Origin: Hungatella sp.
GTDB taxonomy: Bacteria > Bacillota > Clostridia > Lachnospirales > Lachnospiraceae
Direction of reading: 5' to 3'
DNA length: 64,000 nt
Assembly (NCBI GenBank): GCA_009712635.1
Contig: WASS01000023.1
Span: 37,722 to 101,721, forward strand
Shown here piece after piece: positions 8,893 to 17,456 of this stretch. The position numbers and the translations under genes were made by a program. Below the pieces are notes generated by a model, which did not search any database, had not been told where the DNA came from, and worked only from the letters and a program-made list of their open reading frames with translations. The stretch's first letter is position 1. Every line of letters begins with the position of its first letter.

Positions 8893-10449
8893 ATGGCAAA
8901 GCATATGAAAAATCTGGCGGAGTTTTTAAAGAATTACAGCTGTCATTGTCATATCAGTAATGATTTCGCCATCAGATCATGCCGTTGTCTGGATGGCTTA
9001 CCTGAGGCGTTCTGTTCCGATATGGTTTACATCGCATACGTCTCCGACCTGCCTGACTCTTTCCCGCTTTCAGAAGCTGTCAATCTTTTACTCATTGGGG
9101 ATAAGGAACTCCCCCGCTCCTATGGCATGGAAAATAAAATCAACTGGATTGTCTGTGATTCAAGACTGGTGACATTGCCAAAATTAATTAACCTGACGGA
9201 GGAATTCTTTTTCCAGGAACTGACTCTTTACCAGTACAAGGAAGAGATGATCCGGGCATTAGACGATCCGAATGCCATGAAGAAAATGCTGGAAGTGACC
9301 TTTAAGTATGTTGGAAATCCGTTAAGAGTGATCGATTCCGCACACAATCCGGTGGTCTCCTGCTGGGGTGAGGAACAGTTGGATGAGCCTCAGTGGATGG
9401 AATATAAGGAGAATCAGACCTTCTCCCAAAAATACAACGATATCTGCAACGCTGATTACGCTTTTCAACGTCATATGATCAATTCTCCAACGCCATATAT
9501 TATGAATTATCCGGATATTTATAAACACCGTCAGCGTATCCTTCGCATCAGGCAGAGTCATATGAATATTGCTTTTGTCAGCGAACTGGAATACAACCAC
9601 CCATTTACGGAATTTACCAGCGAAATATTACAGATCTTCGCTCATTTTGCGGGAATCCGGCTATGTAATGATGCTCATTTTTACTGCTCCTACGATTCCC
9701 CATTGTCGGAGATATTTCTTTATGTTTTAAAAACACAGCAGCCCAATCCGGAAAAGATCAGACAGCTGATGAAGAAATCCGGACTCCATTTCAAAAAATA
9801 CATATACTTAATTTATATTACAGACAATGACCTTTTTGACTCCAGGGAGAAAACGGTTTATATTTGTACACTGCTGAATAAATTTTTTATCGGTGGGCTG
9901 ACTCAGATGTTCGAAGGCAAAATAGTGATCCTCCTGGATTCTGATCAATGTACGAAATCTCCCCTTGATGATGACCGGCTGCAGAACTTTCTGCAGATAC
10001 TAAGTTCCAATCATTTGTTTGCAGGAATAAGCCGCCCCATTTTGGACCTTTCCCAGGCAGGTCATGCCTTAGAGCAGGCAAAAAAAGCCTTTGATTTTTC
10101 AAGACAAAAGAAAGGCCCGGGACAATTGTTTTATTATGAAGATTATATTTTAGAAGATCTGGCAGATACCTATCTGCTTCAAAACCCGCCTGTTCACATA
10201 GTTGAGCCTGGTATTTATGATCTGATTGAATATGACAGGCTTCATAGTACCGCCTTAATGGAATCACTCACCTGCTACCTGGAGCATCAGCTGGATCTGC
10301 ACACTGCTTCGGATTGTCTCCATATCCATTTTAATACACTAAAATACCGCATACAAAAGATTAAAGATATTACCGGCCTTGATTTAAACAAGATTGATAT
10401 TCTGATAAGAGTCAGGCTCTCCCTGATTATACTCAAAGCCGTAGAATGA
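8893..10449 (+). CDS. CdaR/PucR-family transcriptional regulator
   Basis: A 518-residue protein whose last 60 residues form the PucR-type helix-turn-helix (HTH_30): LTCYLEHQLDLHTASDCLHI followed by HFNTLKYRIQKIKDITGLDL. The preceding part (about 290-430) resembles the GGDEF-like middle domain of this family, and the N-terminal 280 residues have no motif I recognise beyond a possible ligand-binding fold. Family members usually activate adjacent catabolic genes after binding a small molecule. Its divergent position suggests it controls the flavin oxidoreductase gene. AAAAGAGGACGCTT gives the ribosome site. It ends four bases from the convergent DUF3343 gene, with no terminator between. Confidence 0.85.
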   Translation: MAKHMKNLAEFLKNYSCHCHISNDFAIRSCRCLDGLPEAFCSDMVYIAYVSDLPDSFPLSEAVNLLLIGDKELPRSYGMENKINWIVCDSRLVTLPKLINLTEEFFFQELTLYQYKEEMIRALDDPNAMKKMLEVTFKYVGNPLRVIDSAHNPVVSCWGEEQLDEPQWMEYKENQTFSQKYNDICNADYAFQRHMINSPTPYIMNYPDIYKHRQRILRIRQSHMNIAFVSELEYNHPFTEFTSEILQIFAHFAGIRLCNDAHFYCSYDSPLSEIFLYVLKTQQPNPEKIRQLMKKSGLHFKKYIYLIYITDNDLFDSREKTVYICTLLNKFFIGGLTQMFEGKIVILLDSDQCTKSPLDDDRLQNFLQILSSNHLFAGISRPILDLSQAGHALEQAKKAFDFSRQKKGPGQLFYYEDYILEDLADTYLLQNPPVHIVEPGIYDLIEYDRLHSTALMESLTCYLEHQLDLHTASDCLHIHFNTLKYRIQKIKDITGLDLNKIDILIRVRLSLIILKAVE

Positions 10450-10453
10450 CCTG

Positions 10454-10729
10454 TCAGGTTGTTGGGGAATCCTGAAAACGCTCTATGGGCAGATTACTAT
10501 AGGTTCCTGCTGCCTTTTTAAAAATACCCCTTGGTATAATACTGCCTTGTTTCAGTATTTCAAGCGCTTTCGGGCAGTCTTCCTCCGGCAGACGAAGGCA
10601 TAGCCCACAGCCGGCAGTAATCGCCTCCGGCATGGGCATAACCTTTACTGATATCTTTTCACCCAGCAATAATGTCTCAGCCATAATTGAATGATGTGTG
10701 TTTTGAAATGTGAATAAAATATCTTCCAT
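10454..10729 (-). CDS. DUF3343 family protein (putative Se/S carrier-like)
   Basis: A 91-residue protein, start ATG 10729 with GGAAGGAATG just upstream. The sequence MEDILFTFQNTHHSIMAETL opens the DUF3343 fold, and AGCGLCLR holds two close cysteines that suit carrying a persulfide or selenide. The family regularly sits with yedF and selD. It is the last gene of the selenium operon here, 17 bases after yedF. Its biochemical role is not established. Confidence 0.85.
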   Translation of the reverse strand: MEDILFTFQNTHHSIMAETLLLGEKISVKVMPMPEAITAGCGLCLRLPEEDCPKALEILKQGSIIPRGIFKKAAGTYSNLPIERFQDSPTT

Positions 10730-10746
10730 GAGGCATTCCTTCCAGC

Positions 10747-11361
10747 TTATATGTTGATGACAGAGCCTGCATAAGCCATACGCTCTGTAATTGTCATCAT
10801 GTTTACAATCCTGCCAACACCAATGGAGTCTTTCACAGAATAATAATCCGCACACGTTCCGCAGATTTCAATCTGGGTACCTGCCTGTTCCAGTTCGCGC
10901 AGATCATCTAAAGTATTGCATCCCTCCACCGTGAGGAGGACACCTGAATTAAAAAATAAGACAGCCTTTGGCGGAGTCTTTAACTGGGTAAGAGAAAACA
11001 AGAACCCTTTTATAAGTATTTTCCCCAATTCTTCACTTCCCTGCCCCATAGAATCTTTGCTGATGACAACGACCAGTCCGCTCTCCTCCCTTTTTACCGG
11101 AGTCTGCTCTCCAAAAGACTGAACCTGCGCCTGATCTTGTACCGGAACCGTTATGGTAACCCGGTATCTGCCAGGCTCAATCTTTTCTTCCATGACGGCA
11201 TAGCCGTTTCCTTCTGCCATATTTCTCAAATTCTCGCATGCAGGCTGATTATCTACCAGCACCTGTAATTCTCCCCCCTCTGAGGCAAGTTCCGCCGCTG
11301 CTTTCTTAGCCAGGACTACCGGAACCGGACAGGCCTTTCCCATAGCATCAATTATTTTCAT
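10747..11361 (-). CDS. yedF: Selenium metabolism protein YedF (TusA-like plus DsrE-like)
   Basis: A protein of 204 residues. Residues 1-70 form a TusA/SirA-like domain with the cysteine-proline signature GKACPVPVVLAKKA. The C-terminal part (about 95-200) is a DsrE-like fold (GLVVVISKDSMGQGSEELGK, ending ITERMAYAGSVINI) with Cys in the stretch ICGTCADYYSV. The start at 11361 is spaced nine bases from AAGGAG, whereas the ATG nine bases earlier abuts that site. Proteins of this build occur with selD and are thought to relay activated selenium or sulfur. It is between the cysteine desulfurase and DUF3343 genes. Confidence 0.92.
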   Translation of the reverse strand: MKIIDAMGKACPVPVVLAKKAAAELASEGGELQVLVDNQPACENLRNMAEGNGYAVMEEKIEPGRYRVTITVPVQDQAQVQSFGEQTPVKREESGLVVVISKDSMGQGSEELGKILIKGFLFSLTQLKTPPKAVLFFNSGVLLTVEGCNTLDDLRELEQAGTQIEICGTCADYYSVKDSIGVGRIVNMMTITERMAYAGSVINI

Positions 11362-11393
11362 ACCAGTCATCTCCTTGTATTAAAATTTATATA

Positions 11394-12503
11394 TCAACTG
11401 CATATATCACGAAGAGCCTTTACGGCAGATTCCACTTCTTCCATGGTATTCATATGTGAAAAAGAAAAACGTACCGCACCTTTGTCCCTTGTTCCCAGAG
11501 CTTCATGCATAAGCGGAGCACAATGAGCTCCCGCACGAACACAGATACCATACTTTTCATTAAGCTCAAATGCCAATTCGCTGCTTCCCATATGGGTTGC
11601 ATTGAATGCCACCACCGGAGTGCGTGTGGTGCACTGCATATCACCATAAATCTGAATAGAGGGTATTTTTCTCAACTCTTCCAGAAAATAATCTGTCAAT
11701 TCCAATGCCCGGTTTAAAAACAATTCCCTATTCCCGCTTACATACCGGACGCCTGCCAGAAGTCCTGCAATCCCGTGGCTATTTTGAGTGCCGGCCTCCA
11801 GCCGCTCTGGCATTTCCTCCGGACCAGTTTTCGAATATGTATTGTTTCCGCTTCCACCCGTCAACATGGGAGATATGGAAAATTCCGGTTTTACACATAT
11901 GCCGCCTGTTCCCTGAGGACCATATAACGATTTGTGTCCGCTAAAACAAAGTGCAGTTATGTTCATTGCTTTCATATCAATGGGCAAAAGCCCGGCAGAC
12001 TGGGAGGCGTCTACAATAAAACAGATCCCTTTTTGCCTGCAAATTTCTCCAACGGCGGAAATATCATAACCATTCCCAGTCACATTGGAAGCGTGGGTCA
12101 TTACAACCGCCCCGGTATCCGGCCGAATTGCTTCCTCCACCTGTTTTATATCCAGTCTTCCTTTTGTGTCCACTGGAACAATGGTATAATCTCCTGTCCG
12201 GTAAACCGGCCGTAGGACACTATTGTGTTCTGCCGCAGTCGTCACAATATGTTTGCCGACAGAGCCAATTGCCTGATTCAGTGCCATGGTGGCATTTTGG
12301 CAGAATGCCACATCAACCTCATTCTCACCGCCGAAAAAACGGGCAATCTCCTGTCTCGCATTTGTTATACATCTGAGTCCGGCAAGGGAAGCGTTGTTCA
12401 CTCCTCTTGATGGGTTCCCCTGGCTAAGCATTGCGGATGTAACCGCATCAATTACACATTTGGGTTTCGGCAATGAAGTAGCAGCGCTATCAAAATACAT
12501 CAT
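11394..12503 (-). CDS. Cysteine desulfurase / selenocysteine lyase family aminotransferase
   Basis: A 369-residue class V PLP enzyme. The PLP-binding lysine lies in LCFSGHKSLYGPQGTGGI (about residue 195), and the mobile catalytic cysteine in VRAGAHCAPLMHEALG (about 335). It would release sulfur or selenium from cysteine or selenocysteine as an enzyme-bound persulfide or perselenide. The opening MYFDSAATSLPKP is typical of the SufS-like group. The context with selD and yedF makes selenium supply the likely job (inference). AGAAAGGA precedes the ATGATG start; either ATG could be used. It is the third gene of the operon selD-lysR-csd-yedF-DUF3343. Confidence 0.92.
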   Translation of the reverse strand: MMYFDSAATSLPKPKCVIDAVTSAMLSQGNPSRGVNNASLAGLRCITNARQEIARFFGGENEVDVAFCQNATMALNQAIGSVGKHIVTTAAEHNSVLRPVYRTGDYTIVPVDTKGRLDIKQVEEAIRPDTGAVVMTHASNVTGNGYDISAVGEICRQKGICFIVDASQSAGLLPIDMKAMNITALCFSGHKSLYGPQGTGGICVKPEFSISPMLTGGSGNNTYSKTGPEEMPERLEAGTQNSHGIAGLLAGVRYVSGNRELFLNRALELTDYFLEELRKIPSIQIYGDMQCTTRTPVVAFNATHMGSSELAFELNEKYGICVRAGAHCAPLMHEALGTRDKGAVRFSFSHMNTMEEVESAVKALRDICS

Positions 12504-12518
12504 AAAATCCTTTCTGGC

Positions 12519-12535
12519 ACCAGTTAAATACTGGT
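12519..12535. repeat. Short inverted repeat before the cysteine desulfurase gene
   Basis: ACCAGT-TAAAT-ACTGGT lies between the LysR gene and the desulfurase, 16 bases before the latter's start. It could be an RNA hairpin near the ribosome site or a small operator; the arms are only six bases. Confidence 0.35.
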
Positions 12536-12545
12536 ATCATCATTG

Positions 12546-13448
12546 TTATTCCTTATAGTAATTAAGAAGATATGTCTGAAACAATTTCTGAACAGGCTGT
12601 AAAATCATTTCTTTCTTTGACAGCAGATAAAAGTTCCGTTTAATTACAAAATCATTTAATTCAATGGTTTTTATTAATCCCATTTGCTTATACATGGCTG
12701 AAGATACCCGGGATACAAATGAGATACCGGCCCCGCTGGATACAGCCTGTAAAACGCTATGGGTGTTGTTAAAACAGCAGACCGTATTTAACTGTTCCAG
12801 AGTCAGATTGAGATGAAGAAGGAAATTCTCCAGTTCCTTCTTTGTCCCTGATCCATCTTCCCTCATAATAAACGGCTGGGTCCGAAGGAGCTTGATTAAC
12901 ATTTCTGGTGACAGATTCTGTGGAGTTGAATAACAGGCAGGAACTGCAAGTACCAGCGAATCATGATAAAATGGTACCTGAACGAACTTGTTTCCGGAGA
13001 GTCTTGTACCTGTAATACCAAAATCATAAATGCAGTTAGAAAGCATCTTCCCAACCTGCTCGCTGTCACTTTGCCGTACCTTGAATAGGATATCAGGATA
13101 GCTCTTTTGAAATACGGCTATCAGTGAAGGCAGTAAATACTGTGCCGGAACACTGGATGCCAATAACGATATCTCTCCTCTGATACTGCTGCCTCCCTGT
13201 GCGACAGAATGAATGGCCTCATCACGCAGCGCCAGCATATTCTGAGCATATACGAAAAAATCCAGCCCGCTTTTAGTCGGATAAACTTCCTTTGTGGAAC
13301 GTATTAACAGCTGCGTGCCCAATTCCTTTTCCAAAGCATTAATATGGGAACTAATCGTAGGCTGAGATAAATATATTGTATCAGCCGCTTTTGAAAAACT
13401 ATTCAACTTAGCCACATAAACAAATGCTTCCAGTTGTTTTAAATCCAT
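12546..13448 (-). CDS. LysR-family regulator associated with selenium metabolism
   Basis: A 300-residue LysR protein with the winged helix at the N-terminus (LKQLEAFVYVAKLNSFSKAA, then TIYLSQPTISSHINALEKEL) and a substrate-binding domain of the periplasmic-protein type from about residue 90. The closest family I recognise is the group placed beside selD and yedF. ATG 13448 is nine bases from GAAAGG; a TTG at 13466 would lack a ribosome site. It lies within the selD operon rather than divergent from it, so it may regulate that operon or distant selenium genes. Confidence 0.85.
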   Translation of the reverse strand: MDLKQLEAFVYVAKLNSFSKAADTIYLSQPTISSHINALEKELGTQLLIRSTKEVYPTKSGLDFFVYAQNMLALRDEAIHSVAQGGSSIRGEISLLASSVPAQYLLPSLIAVFQKSYPDILFKVRQSDSEQVGKMLSNCIYDFGITGTRLSGNKFVQVPFYHDSLVLAVPACYSTPQNLSPEMLIKLLRTQPFIMREDGSGTKKELENFLLHLNLTLEQLNTVCCFNNTHSVLQAVSSGAGISFVSRVSSAMYKQMGLIKTIELNDFVIKRNFYLLSKKEMILQPVQKLFQTYLLNYYKE

Positions 13449-13472
13449 AGTGACACAACCTTTCAACCATGA

Positions 13473-14504
13473 TTATCCTAAGATGATCATGTTCTTATCC
13501 TGACGTGAAATTACAGAGGCAACCTTAGAGCTTACTATATTTAAATCTGTCAAATCCTTTAATAACCCTTCCGTGTCCCGGGGATCTACACTAAGCAGCA
13601 AACCTCCGGAAGTCTGAGGATCAAATAATATTTCCTGCATCGGCTGAGAAACCTGTTCAAACCGCAATTTATCCTGCAAATATTTCCGGTTTTTCTTACC
13701 TCCGCCTGTAATTAAATATTCCTCCGCCAATCGGTACGCTTCTTTTATATAAGGAATTTCTGAGCATTCTACCTGAATGGTATATTCATCTGTAACCATT
13801 TCGTTTAAATGTCCTAAAAAACCAAATCCAGTCACATCCGTACAAGCGTGCAACCGATATTTTCTGCCTGCATCTGCTGCATATTTATTTAATGTCTGCA
13901 TGCTGCTAACCGCCTGCTCATAGCTTTCCAGGGAGGCTTCCCCGGCTTTATAGGAAGATGTTACAAGTCCCACTCCCAGGGGCTTGGTAAGTATGATATC
14001 ATCACCCATACAACAGGAATTGTTTCTCATAATCTTTTGCGGATGGACGATTCCTGTCACTGAAAGACCATATTTGGGTTCTTTATCCGTAATGGAATGG
14101 CCTCCGCTAAGAACCCCTCCTGCTTCTTTTACCTTTTCGGCTCCACCTCTGAGAATCTCACCTAATATAGCCGGGTCTTCGTCCTCCGGAAAGCAGACAA
14201 TATTAAGAGCAACTTTAACTTCTCCTCCCATTGCATAAATATCACTTAATGCATTTGCTGCCGCAATTTTTCCAAATAAATAAGGATCCTCCACCATGGG
14301 AGGGAAAAAATCAAGGGTTTGAATAATCGCCAGATCATCCCCCAGACGATATACTGCCCCATCATCAGAAGTATCAAATCCCACAATAAGATTCTGGTCA
14401 TCAAAAAGAGGGATGTTTAATAACGCTTCTTTTAACATGCCCTGAGGCAGTTTAGCAATACAGCCGCCACAAGAGGTAAACTTATTAATCTTACGTATGT
14501 CCAT
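13473..14504 (-). CDS. selD: Selenide, water dikinase
   Basis: A 343-residue enzyme that makes selenophosphate from selenide and ATP. The N-terminal active-site segment is TSCGGCIAKLPQ, with cysteines rather than selenocysteine and the following lysine. ATP-binding motifs include VGFDTSDDGAVYRL, ANALSDIYAMGGEV, LSGGHSITDKEPKYG and ACTDVTGFGFLGHL, and the C-terminal IDPQTSGG-type motif appears as FDPQTSGGLLL. TTTAAGGAG precedes the ATG. It is the first gene of a five-gene selenium operon. No selA, selB, selC or selenouridine synthase gene is in the window, so the final use of selenophosphate is unknown. Confidence 0.96.
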   Translation of the reverse strand: MDIRKINKFTSCGGCIAKLPQGMLKEALLNIPLFDDQNLIVGFDTSDDGAVYRLGDDLAIIQTLDFFPPMVEDPYLFGKIAAANALSDIYAMGGEVKVALNIVCFPEDEDPAILGEILRGGAEKVKEAGGVLSGGHSITDKEPKYGLSVTGIVHPQKIMRNNSCCMGDDIILTKPLGVGLVTSSYKAGEASLESYEQAVSSMQTLNKYAADAGRKYRLHACTDVTGFGFLGHLNEMVTDEYTIQVECSEIPYIKEAYRLAEEYLITGGGKKNRKYLQDKLRFEQVSQPMQEILFDPQTSGGLLLSVDPRDTEGLLKDLTDLNIVSSKVASVISRQDKNMIILG

Positions 14505-14529
14505 AACTTCTCCTTAAACCAGTCAGTAT

Positions 14530-14551
14530 TGTAGATTGTCTACAATCTACA
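14530..14551. promoter_or_regulatory. 22-bp palindrome upstream of selD
   Basis: Two perfect 10-base arms, TGTAGATTGT and ACAATCTACA, flank two central bases, 26 bases upstream of the selD start. The arrangement with TTGT..ACAA halves resembles FadR/GntR-type operators, but no GntR gene is present. It may instead bind the operon's own LysR protein. It is a strong candidate control site for the selenium operon. Confidence 0.55.
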
Positions 14552-14703
14552 TTTAAATCATAATGGAAACTTGGTCATTTTACAAGAAAATATTGGTTAT
14601 ATTGTCATTTTGCTTTATTAATTTTATCTATAAAGCAATGATATTTCAATAAATATATATCCACTTTTCATAATAACCATAAAAATCAATTATAAATACA
14701 AAC

Positions 14704-14741
14704 AAAAAATGCACATTTACCCGAAAGTAACTGTGCATTTT
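14704..14741 (-). terminator. Intrinsic terminator after the activase gene
   Basis: On the minus strand AAAATGCACA pairs with TGTGCATTTT (inner TTAC/GTAA), followed by a T-run. It ends the ABC-transporter/DCCP operon and insulates selD. The rest of 14552-14764 holds only AT-rich promoter-like DNA. Confidence 0.85.
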
Positions 14742-14764
14742 AACTTTACCTCTTATTATAATAC

Positions 14765-15520
14765 TTATGCTTTTAATGCGGCTCCAATGGCTCCTGCATA
14801 ACGGGAGAATTGAGAAACATTTACGGGACATCCGGTTTGAAATTCCAGTTCTTTACGGATTCCTTCCATTTGTGCCAGACCTCCGGTTAAAAGAATGGGA
14901 GACTCAGTCCCGACTCTTCCTGCCAGTGCCATTACTTTTGTCACTACAGACTGAATAATTCCACCGGCGATTTCCTCACGGGTTTTCCCAGCTGCCAGCA
15001 AGGATACGATTTCTGAATCGGCAAAAACTGCGCACATACTGCTTAGAGAACAGCGTTTTCCTTCGGTTAAAAGCTTGGGAAAATCGGACAAATCCACCCC
15101 CATGCGGTGAGCTGACATCTCAAGAAATCTCCCTGTCCCGGCGGCACATTTATCATTCATCTGAAAGGACAGTACCTTACCATTTTCCACCGATATCACC
15201 TTGGAGTCCTGGCCGCCAATATCAATTATTGTGCGAACTCCTTTAAGAAGGTAATCTGCGCCTGATGCATGGCAGGTAATCTCCGTTATTTTTTTATGTG
15301 CGAAGTCAATTCCCACTCTTCCGTATCCAGTTGCTGCCACACGTATCTCATGCTCCGCTGTTTCTGTCTGTTCCAGAAGCTCCTGAAAGACGGTTCTGGC
15401 AGTTTCTTTTGGATTCCAGCCTGTGGGCTTTACGCAGACTGCTAAAATGGAATCTTCTTTTATCAGGACTCCCTTGCAGGCGGCTGATCCACAGTCAATT
15501 CCTACAGTTATCTGTTTCAT
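14765..15520 (-). CDS. CoA-substrate enzyme activase (HgdC/YjiL-like, BadF-type ATPase)
   Basis: A 251-residue ATPase of the acetate-kinase/hexokinase fold. Motifs are GIDCGSAACKGVLI at the N-terminus, IDIGGQDSKVI near 93, and LLTGGLAQMEG near 215. Two cysteines, in NDKCAAGTG and SSMCAVFADSE, match the ligands of the single [4Fe-4S] cluster shared by a dimer. These proteins use ATP to drive one electron at very low potential into a partner iron-sulfur enzyme. The partner is the adjacent double-cubane protein, whose gene ends three bases upstream. The E. coli YjiL-YjiM pair has the same layout. Confidence 0.92.
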   Translation of the reverse strand: MKQITVGIDCGSAACKGVLIKEDSILAVCVKPTGWNPKETARTVFQELLEQTETAEHEIRVAATGYGRVGIDFAHKKITEITCHASGADYLLKGVRTIIDIGGQDSKVISVENGKVLSFQMNDKCAAGTGRFLEMSAHRMGVDLSDFPKLLTEGKRCSLSSMCAVFADSEIVSLLAAGKTREEIAGGIIQSVVTKVMALAGRVGTESPILLTGGLAQMEGIRKELEFQTGCPVNVSQFSRYAGAIGAALKA

Positions 15521-15523
15521 TGT

Positions 15524-16681
15524 TTACAACATCTCCACAAATGCACCAGCTCTTGTTGAAAGCTGTCCAATATCCGCTGTTCCATAATCTGTTTCCAATT
15601 GCAGGTAAGGGATGTTTCTCTCTTCTAAAAATTTCTTTACTGTATGAGACTCTACGGCATACGTATGACACGCCTGAAGAGTCATTTCCACCACTCCATT
15701 CACTTTGAACTGTTCACAAAGCCTTCCTAACAGTTCAAACCGGCTGGGATTGGGTGTCATAATGGAGCATCCAATCTGCAGATAGTGATCTGCAATGTTG
15801 GTGATCGGATCTCCTTCTTCTAGACACTGCCGATCCATCTGCTTGGCTCCGGTACAGTTTTCATAAGCAACGACTACACCGCCAGCTTCTTCAATCACTT
15901 TAACCACCTTCTCCGTCACTCCTCCCATGGGGCATCCGGTGATGAGAATCCGGGGGGCATCTATGGATACCGGCCGTTCTCCTGCATCATAGCCTGACTT
16001 TATTTGATTGATTGCATTCTGGATTTCTTCTGTTTTTTCCTTCCAGTCAAATTTAAACTGGGAACCAAACAAAATCTGAAGCTGACGCAGCCCCGTAATG
16101 GGAGGTGGGCACAAGGTGCTTAACTCATACAGCTCCTTTAGAAGTCTCCGCTCTTCATTGCGTTTATGAATGGCATCTCTCAGCATATCATCGGTAATTG
16201 TCACTCCAAAGTCTTTTTCTACCCGCTCTTTTAAGCGGACAATTTCTGACCTCCAAAGTGCCTTTGATTCCGGAGTAAACTGATTACGGGGAAGCTGTAA
16301 AATATGTAAATTTTTCTTCTTAGCAAGCAGTTCATACATCTTTACCTTGCCGTCGCAGGTTGTTTCTCCAACCACCAGATCTGCAAAATACATATAAGGG
16401 CACTTATCCGTAACTGCAAAACCATAGCTTGATTTAATAAGCGGACACAGATTACCTGGCAGATCTTTTTCCGCATCAGGAATTGTCTCATCACTGGTGG
16501 AACAAAGGCTTACAGAAACCAGCCCTGCCGCCATGAATATCTCAAGTGGTGTGTAAGTACAAAACTGTCCCACCACTCCCTTACCTGAATCTTTAATTTT
16601 CTTTACTGCAAGAAACCCGTTTTTTCTGGCGTCAGCAAAACTATCAAATACCAGGGGCAGTTCCTTTTTCATCTCGATCAT
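15524..16681 (-). CDS. Double-cubane-cluster anaerobic reductase (YjiM / 2-hydroxyacyl-CoA dehydratase D family)
   Basis: A 385-residue protein of the 2-hydroxyglutaryl-CoA dehydratase D-component family. Cysteines typical of the double-cubane group are seen in GQFCTYTPLEI, SLCSTSDE, NLCPLIKSSYG, DKCPYMYFAD, GETTCDGK, ITGCPMGG, YENCTGAKQ and LQACHTYAVES. There is only one such subunit, unlike the two-subunit dehydratases, which points to the DCCP type that reduces small molecules. The activase gene follows directly. Upstream lie three ABC-transporter genes for a polar amino acid, so the substrate may be an imported amino-acid-like compound (inference). AAAGGAG sits seven bases before the ATG. 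Confidence 0.9.
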   Translation of the reverse strand: MIEMKKELPLVFDSFADARKNGFLAVKKIKDSGKGVVGQFCTYTPLEIFMAAGLVSVSLCSTSDETIPDAEKDLPGNLCPLIKSSYGFAVTDKCPYMYFADLVVGETTCDGKVKMYELLAKKKNLHILQLPRNQFTPESKALWRSEIVRLKERVEKDFGVTITDDMLRDAIHKRNEERRLLKELYELSTLCPPPITGLRQLQILFGSQFKFDWKEKTEEIQNAINQIKSGYDAGERPVSIDAPRILITGCPMGGVTEKVVKVIEEAGGVVVAYENCTGAKQMDRQCLEEGDPITNIADHYLQIGCSIMTPNPSRFELLGRLCEQFKVNGVVEMTLQACHTYAVESHTVKKFLEERNIPYLQLETDYGTADIGQLSTRAGAFVEML

Positions 16682-16697
16682 TGTAAGACTCCTTTCT

Positions 16698-17435
16698 TTA
16701 TTTCAGATTATAATCCAGAAAACGTTTCACTCTCTCATCTTCCGGGTTGTCCAGTATCTCCTTTGGTGTCCCATCCGCAATTATGGTACCCTCTGCCATA
16801 AACAAGATTCTGGTGGCTATCCTTCGTGCAAACATAACTTCATGAGTAACTAAAATCATGGTAGCGCCGTCTTCCGCTACTTTCTGAATGGTGTTTAACA
16901 CCTCTCCTACCAGCTCAGGGTCCAGCGCGGAAGTAGGCTCATCCAGCAATAACACCTCTGGATTGAGAGCCAGCGCCCTGGCTATGCCTACCCGCTGCTG
17001 CTGGCCCCCGGAAAGCTTGGAAGGAAAAAAATCCTTCCGTTCCAGCATTCCAACCTTATCCAGCAGCCTTAAACCAATCTCCTGAGCTTCCCTTTTACTT
17101 TTCCCCTTCACGGTTATCAAGGCTTCCATAATATTTTCAATGGCTGTTTTATTTTTAAACAAATTATAATTCTGAAAAACCATGGCGGAATGACTTCTCA
17201 GCTCCATAATCTCTTTTTTAGAATGTTTCTTTGCATCTATCCCATGACTGCCAATGCGAATGATTCCATCGGTTGGCTTTGTTAAATAATTCAGGCACCG
17301 AAGCAATGTTGATTTTCCGGTTCCTGAAGAACCAAGTATTGCTACAATCTCACCTTTTTGAATGGATATATTAATATCTTTTAAAATATCTGTCTCTCCG
17401 TCAAACGACTTCCATAAATGACTTATTTCAATCAT
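16698..17435 (-). CDS. Polar amino-acid ABC transporter, ATP-binding protein
   Basis: A 245-residue ATPase of the GlnQ/HisP type. Walker A is GSSGTGKSTLLRCLNYL (about 33), the Q-loop is MVFQNYNLF, the signature is LSGGQQQRVGIARALAL, and Walker B is VLLLDEPTSALDPELVGEVL. It powers uptake with the adjacent permease and binding protein. The order permease, binding protein, ATPase runs on the minus strand with 21-base spacing here. Confidence 0.93.
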   Translation of the reverse strand: MIEISHLWKSFDGETDILKDINISIQKGEIVAILGSSGTGKSTLLRCLNYLTKPTDGIIRIGSHGIDAKKHSKKEIMELRSHSAMVFQNYNLFKNKTAIENIMEALITVKGKSKREAQEIGLRLLDKVGMLERKDFFPSKLSGGQQQRVGIARALALNPEVLLLDEPTSALDPELVGEVLNTIQKVAEDGATMILVTHEVMFARRIATRILFMAEGTIIADGTPKEILDNPEDERVKRFLDYNLK

Positions 17436-17456
17436 TTTCAGTACCTTTCCATGTGC

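Noticed and set aside
10730..10855. N-terminal extension of the DUF3343 gene
   Set aside because: The extension overlaps yedF and is cysteine-rich shadow sequence; ATG 10729 has its own ribosome site and begins the conserved domain.
13473..14504. SelD as a selenoprotein
   Set aside because: The active-site position is read as cysteine and there is no in-frame TGA.
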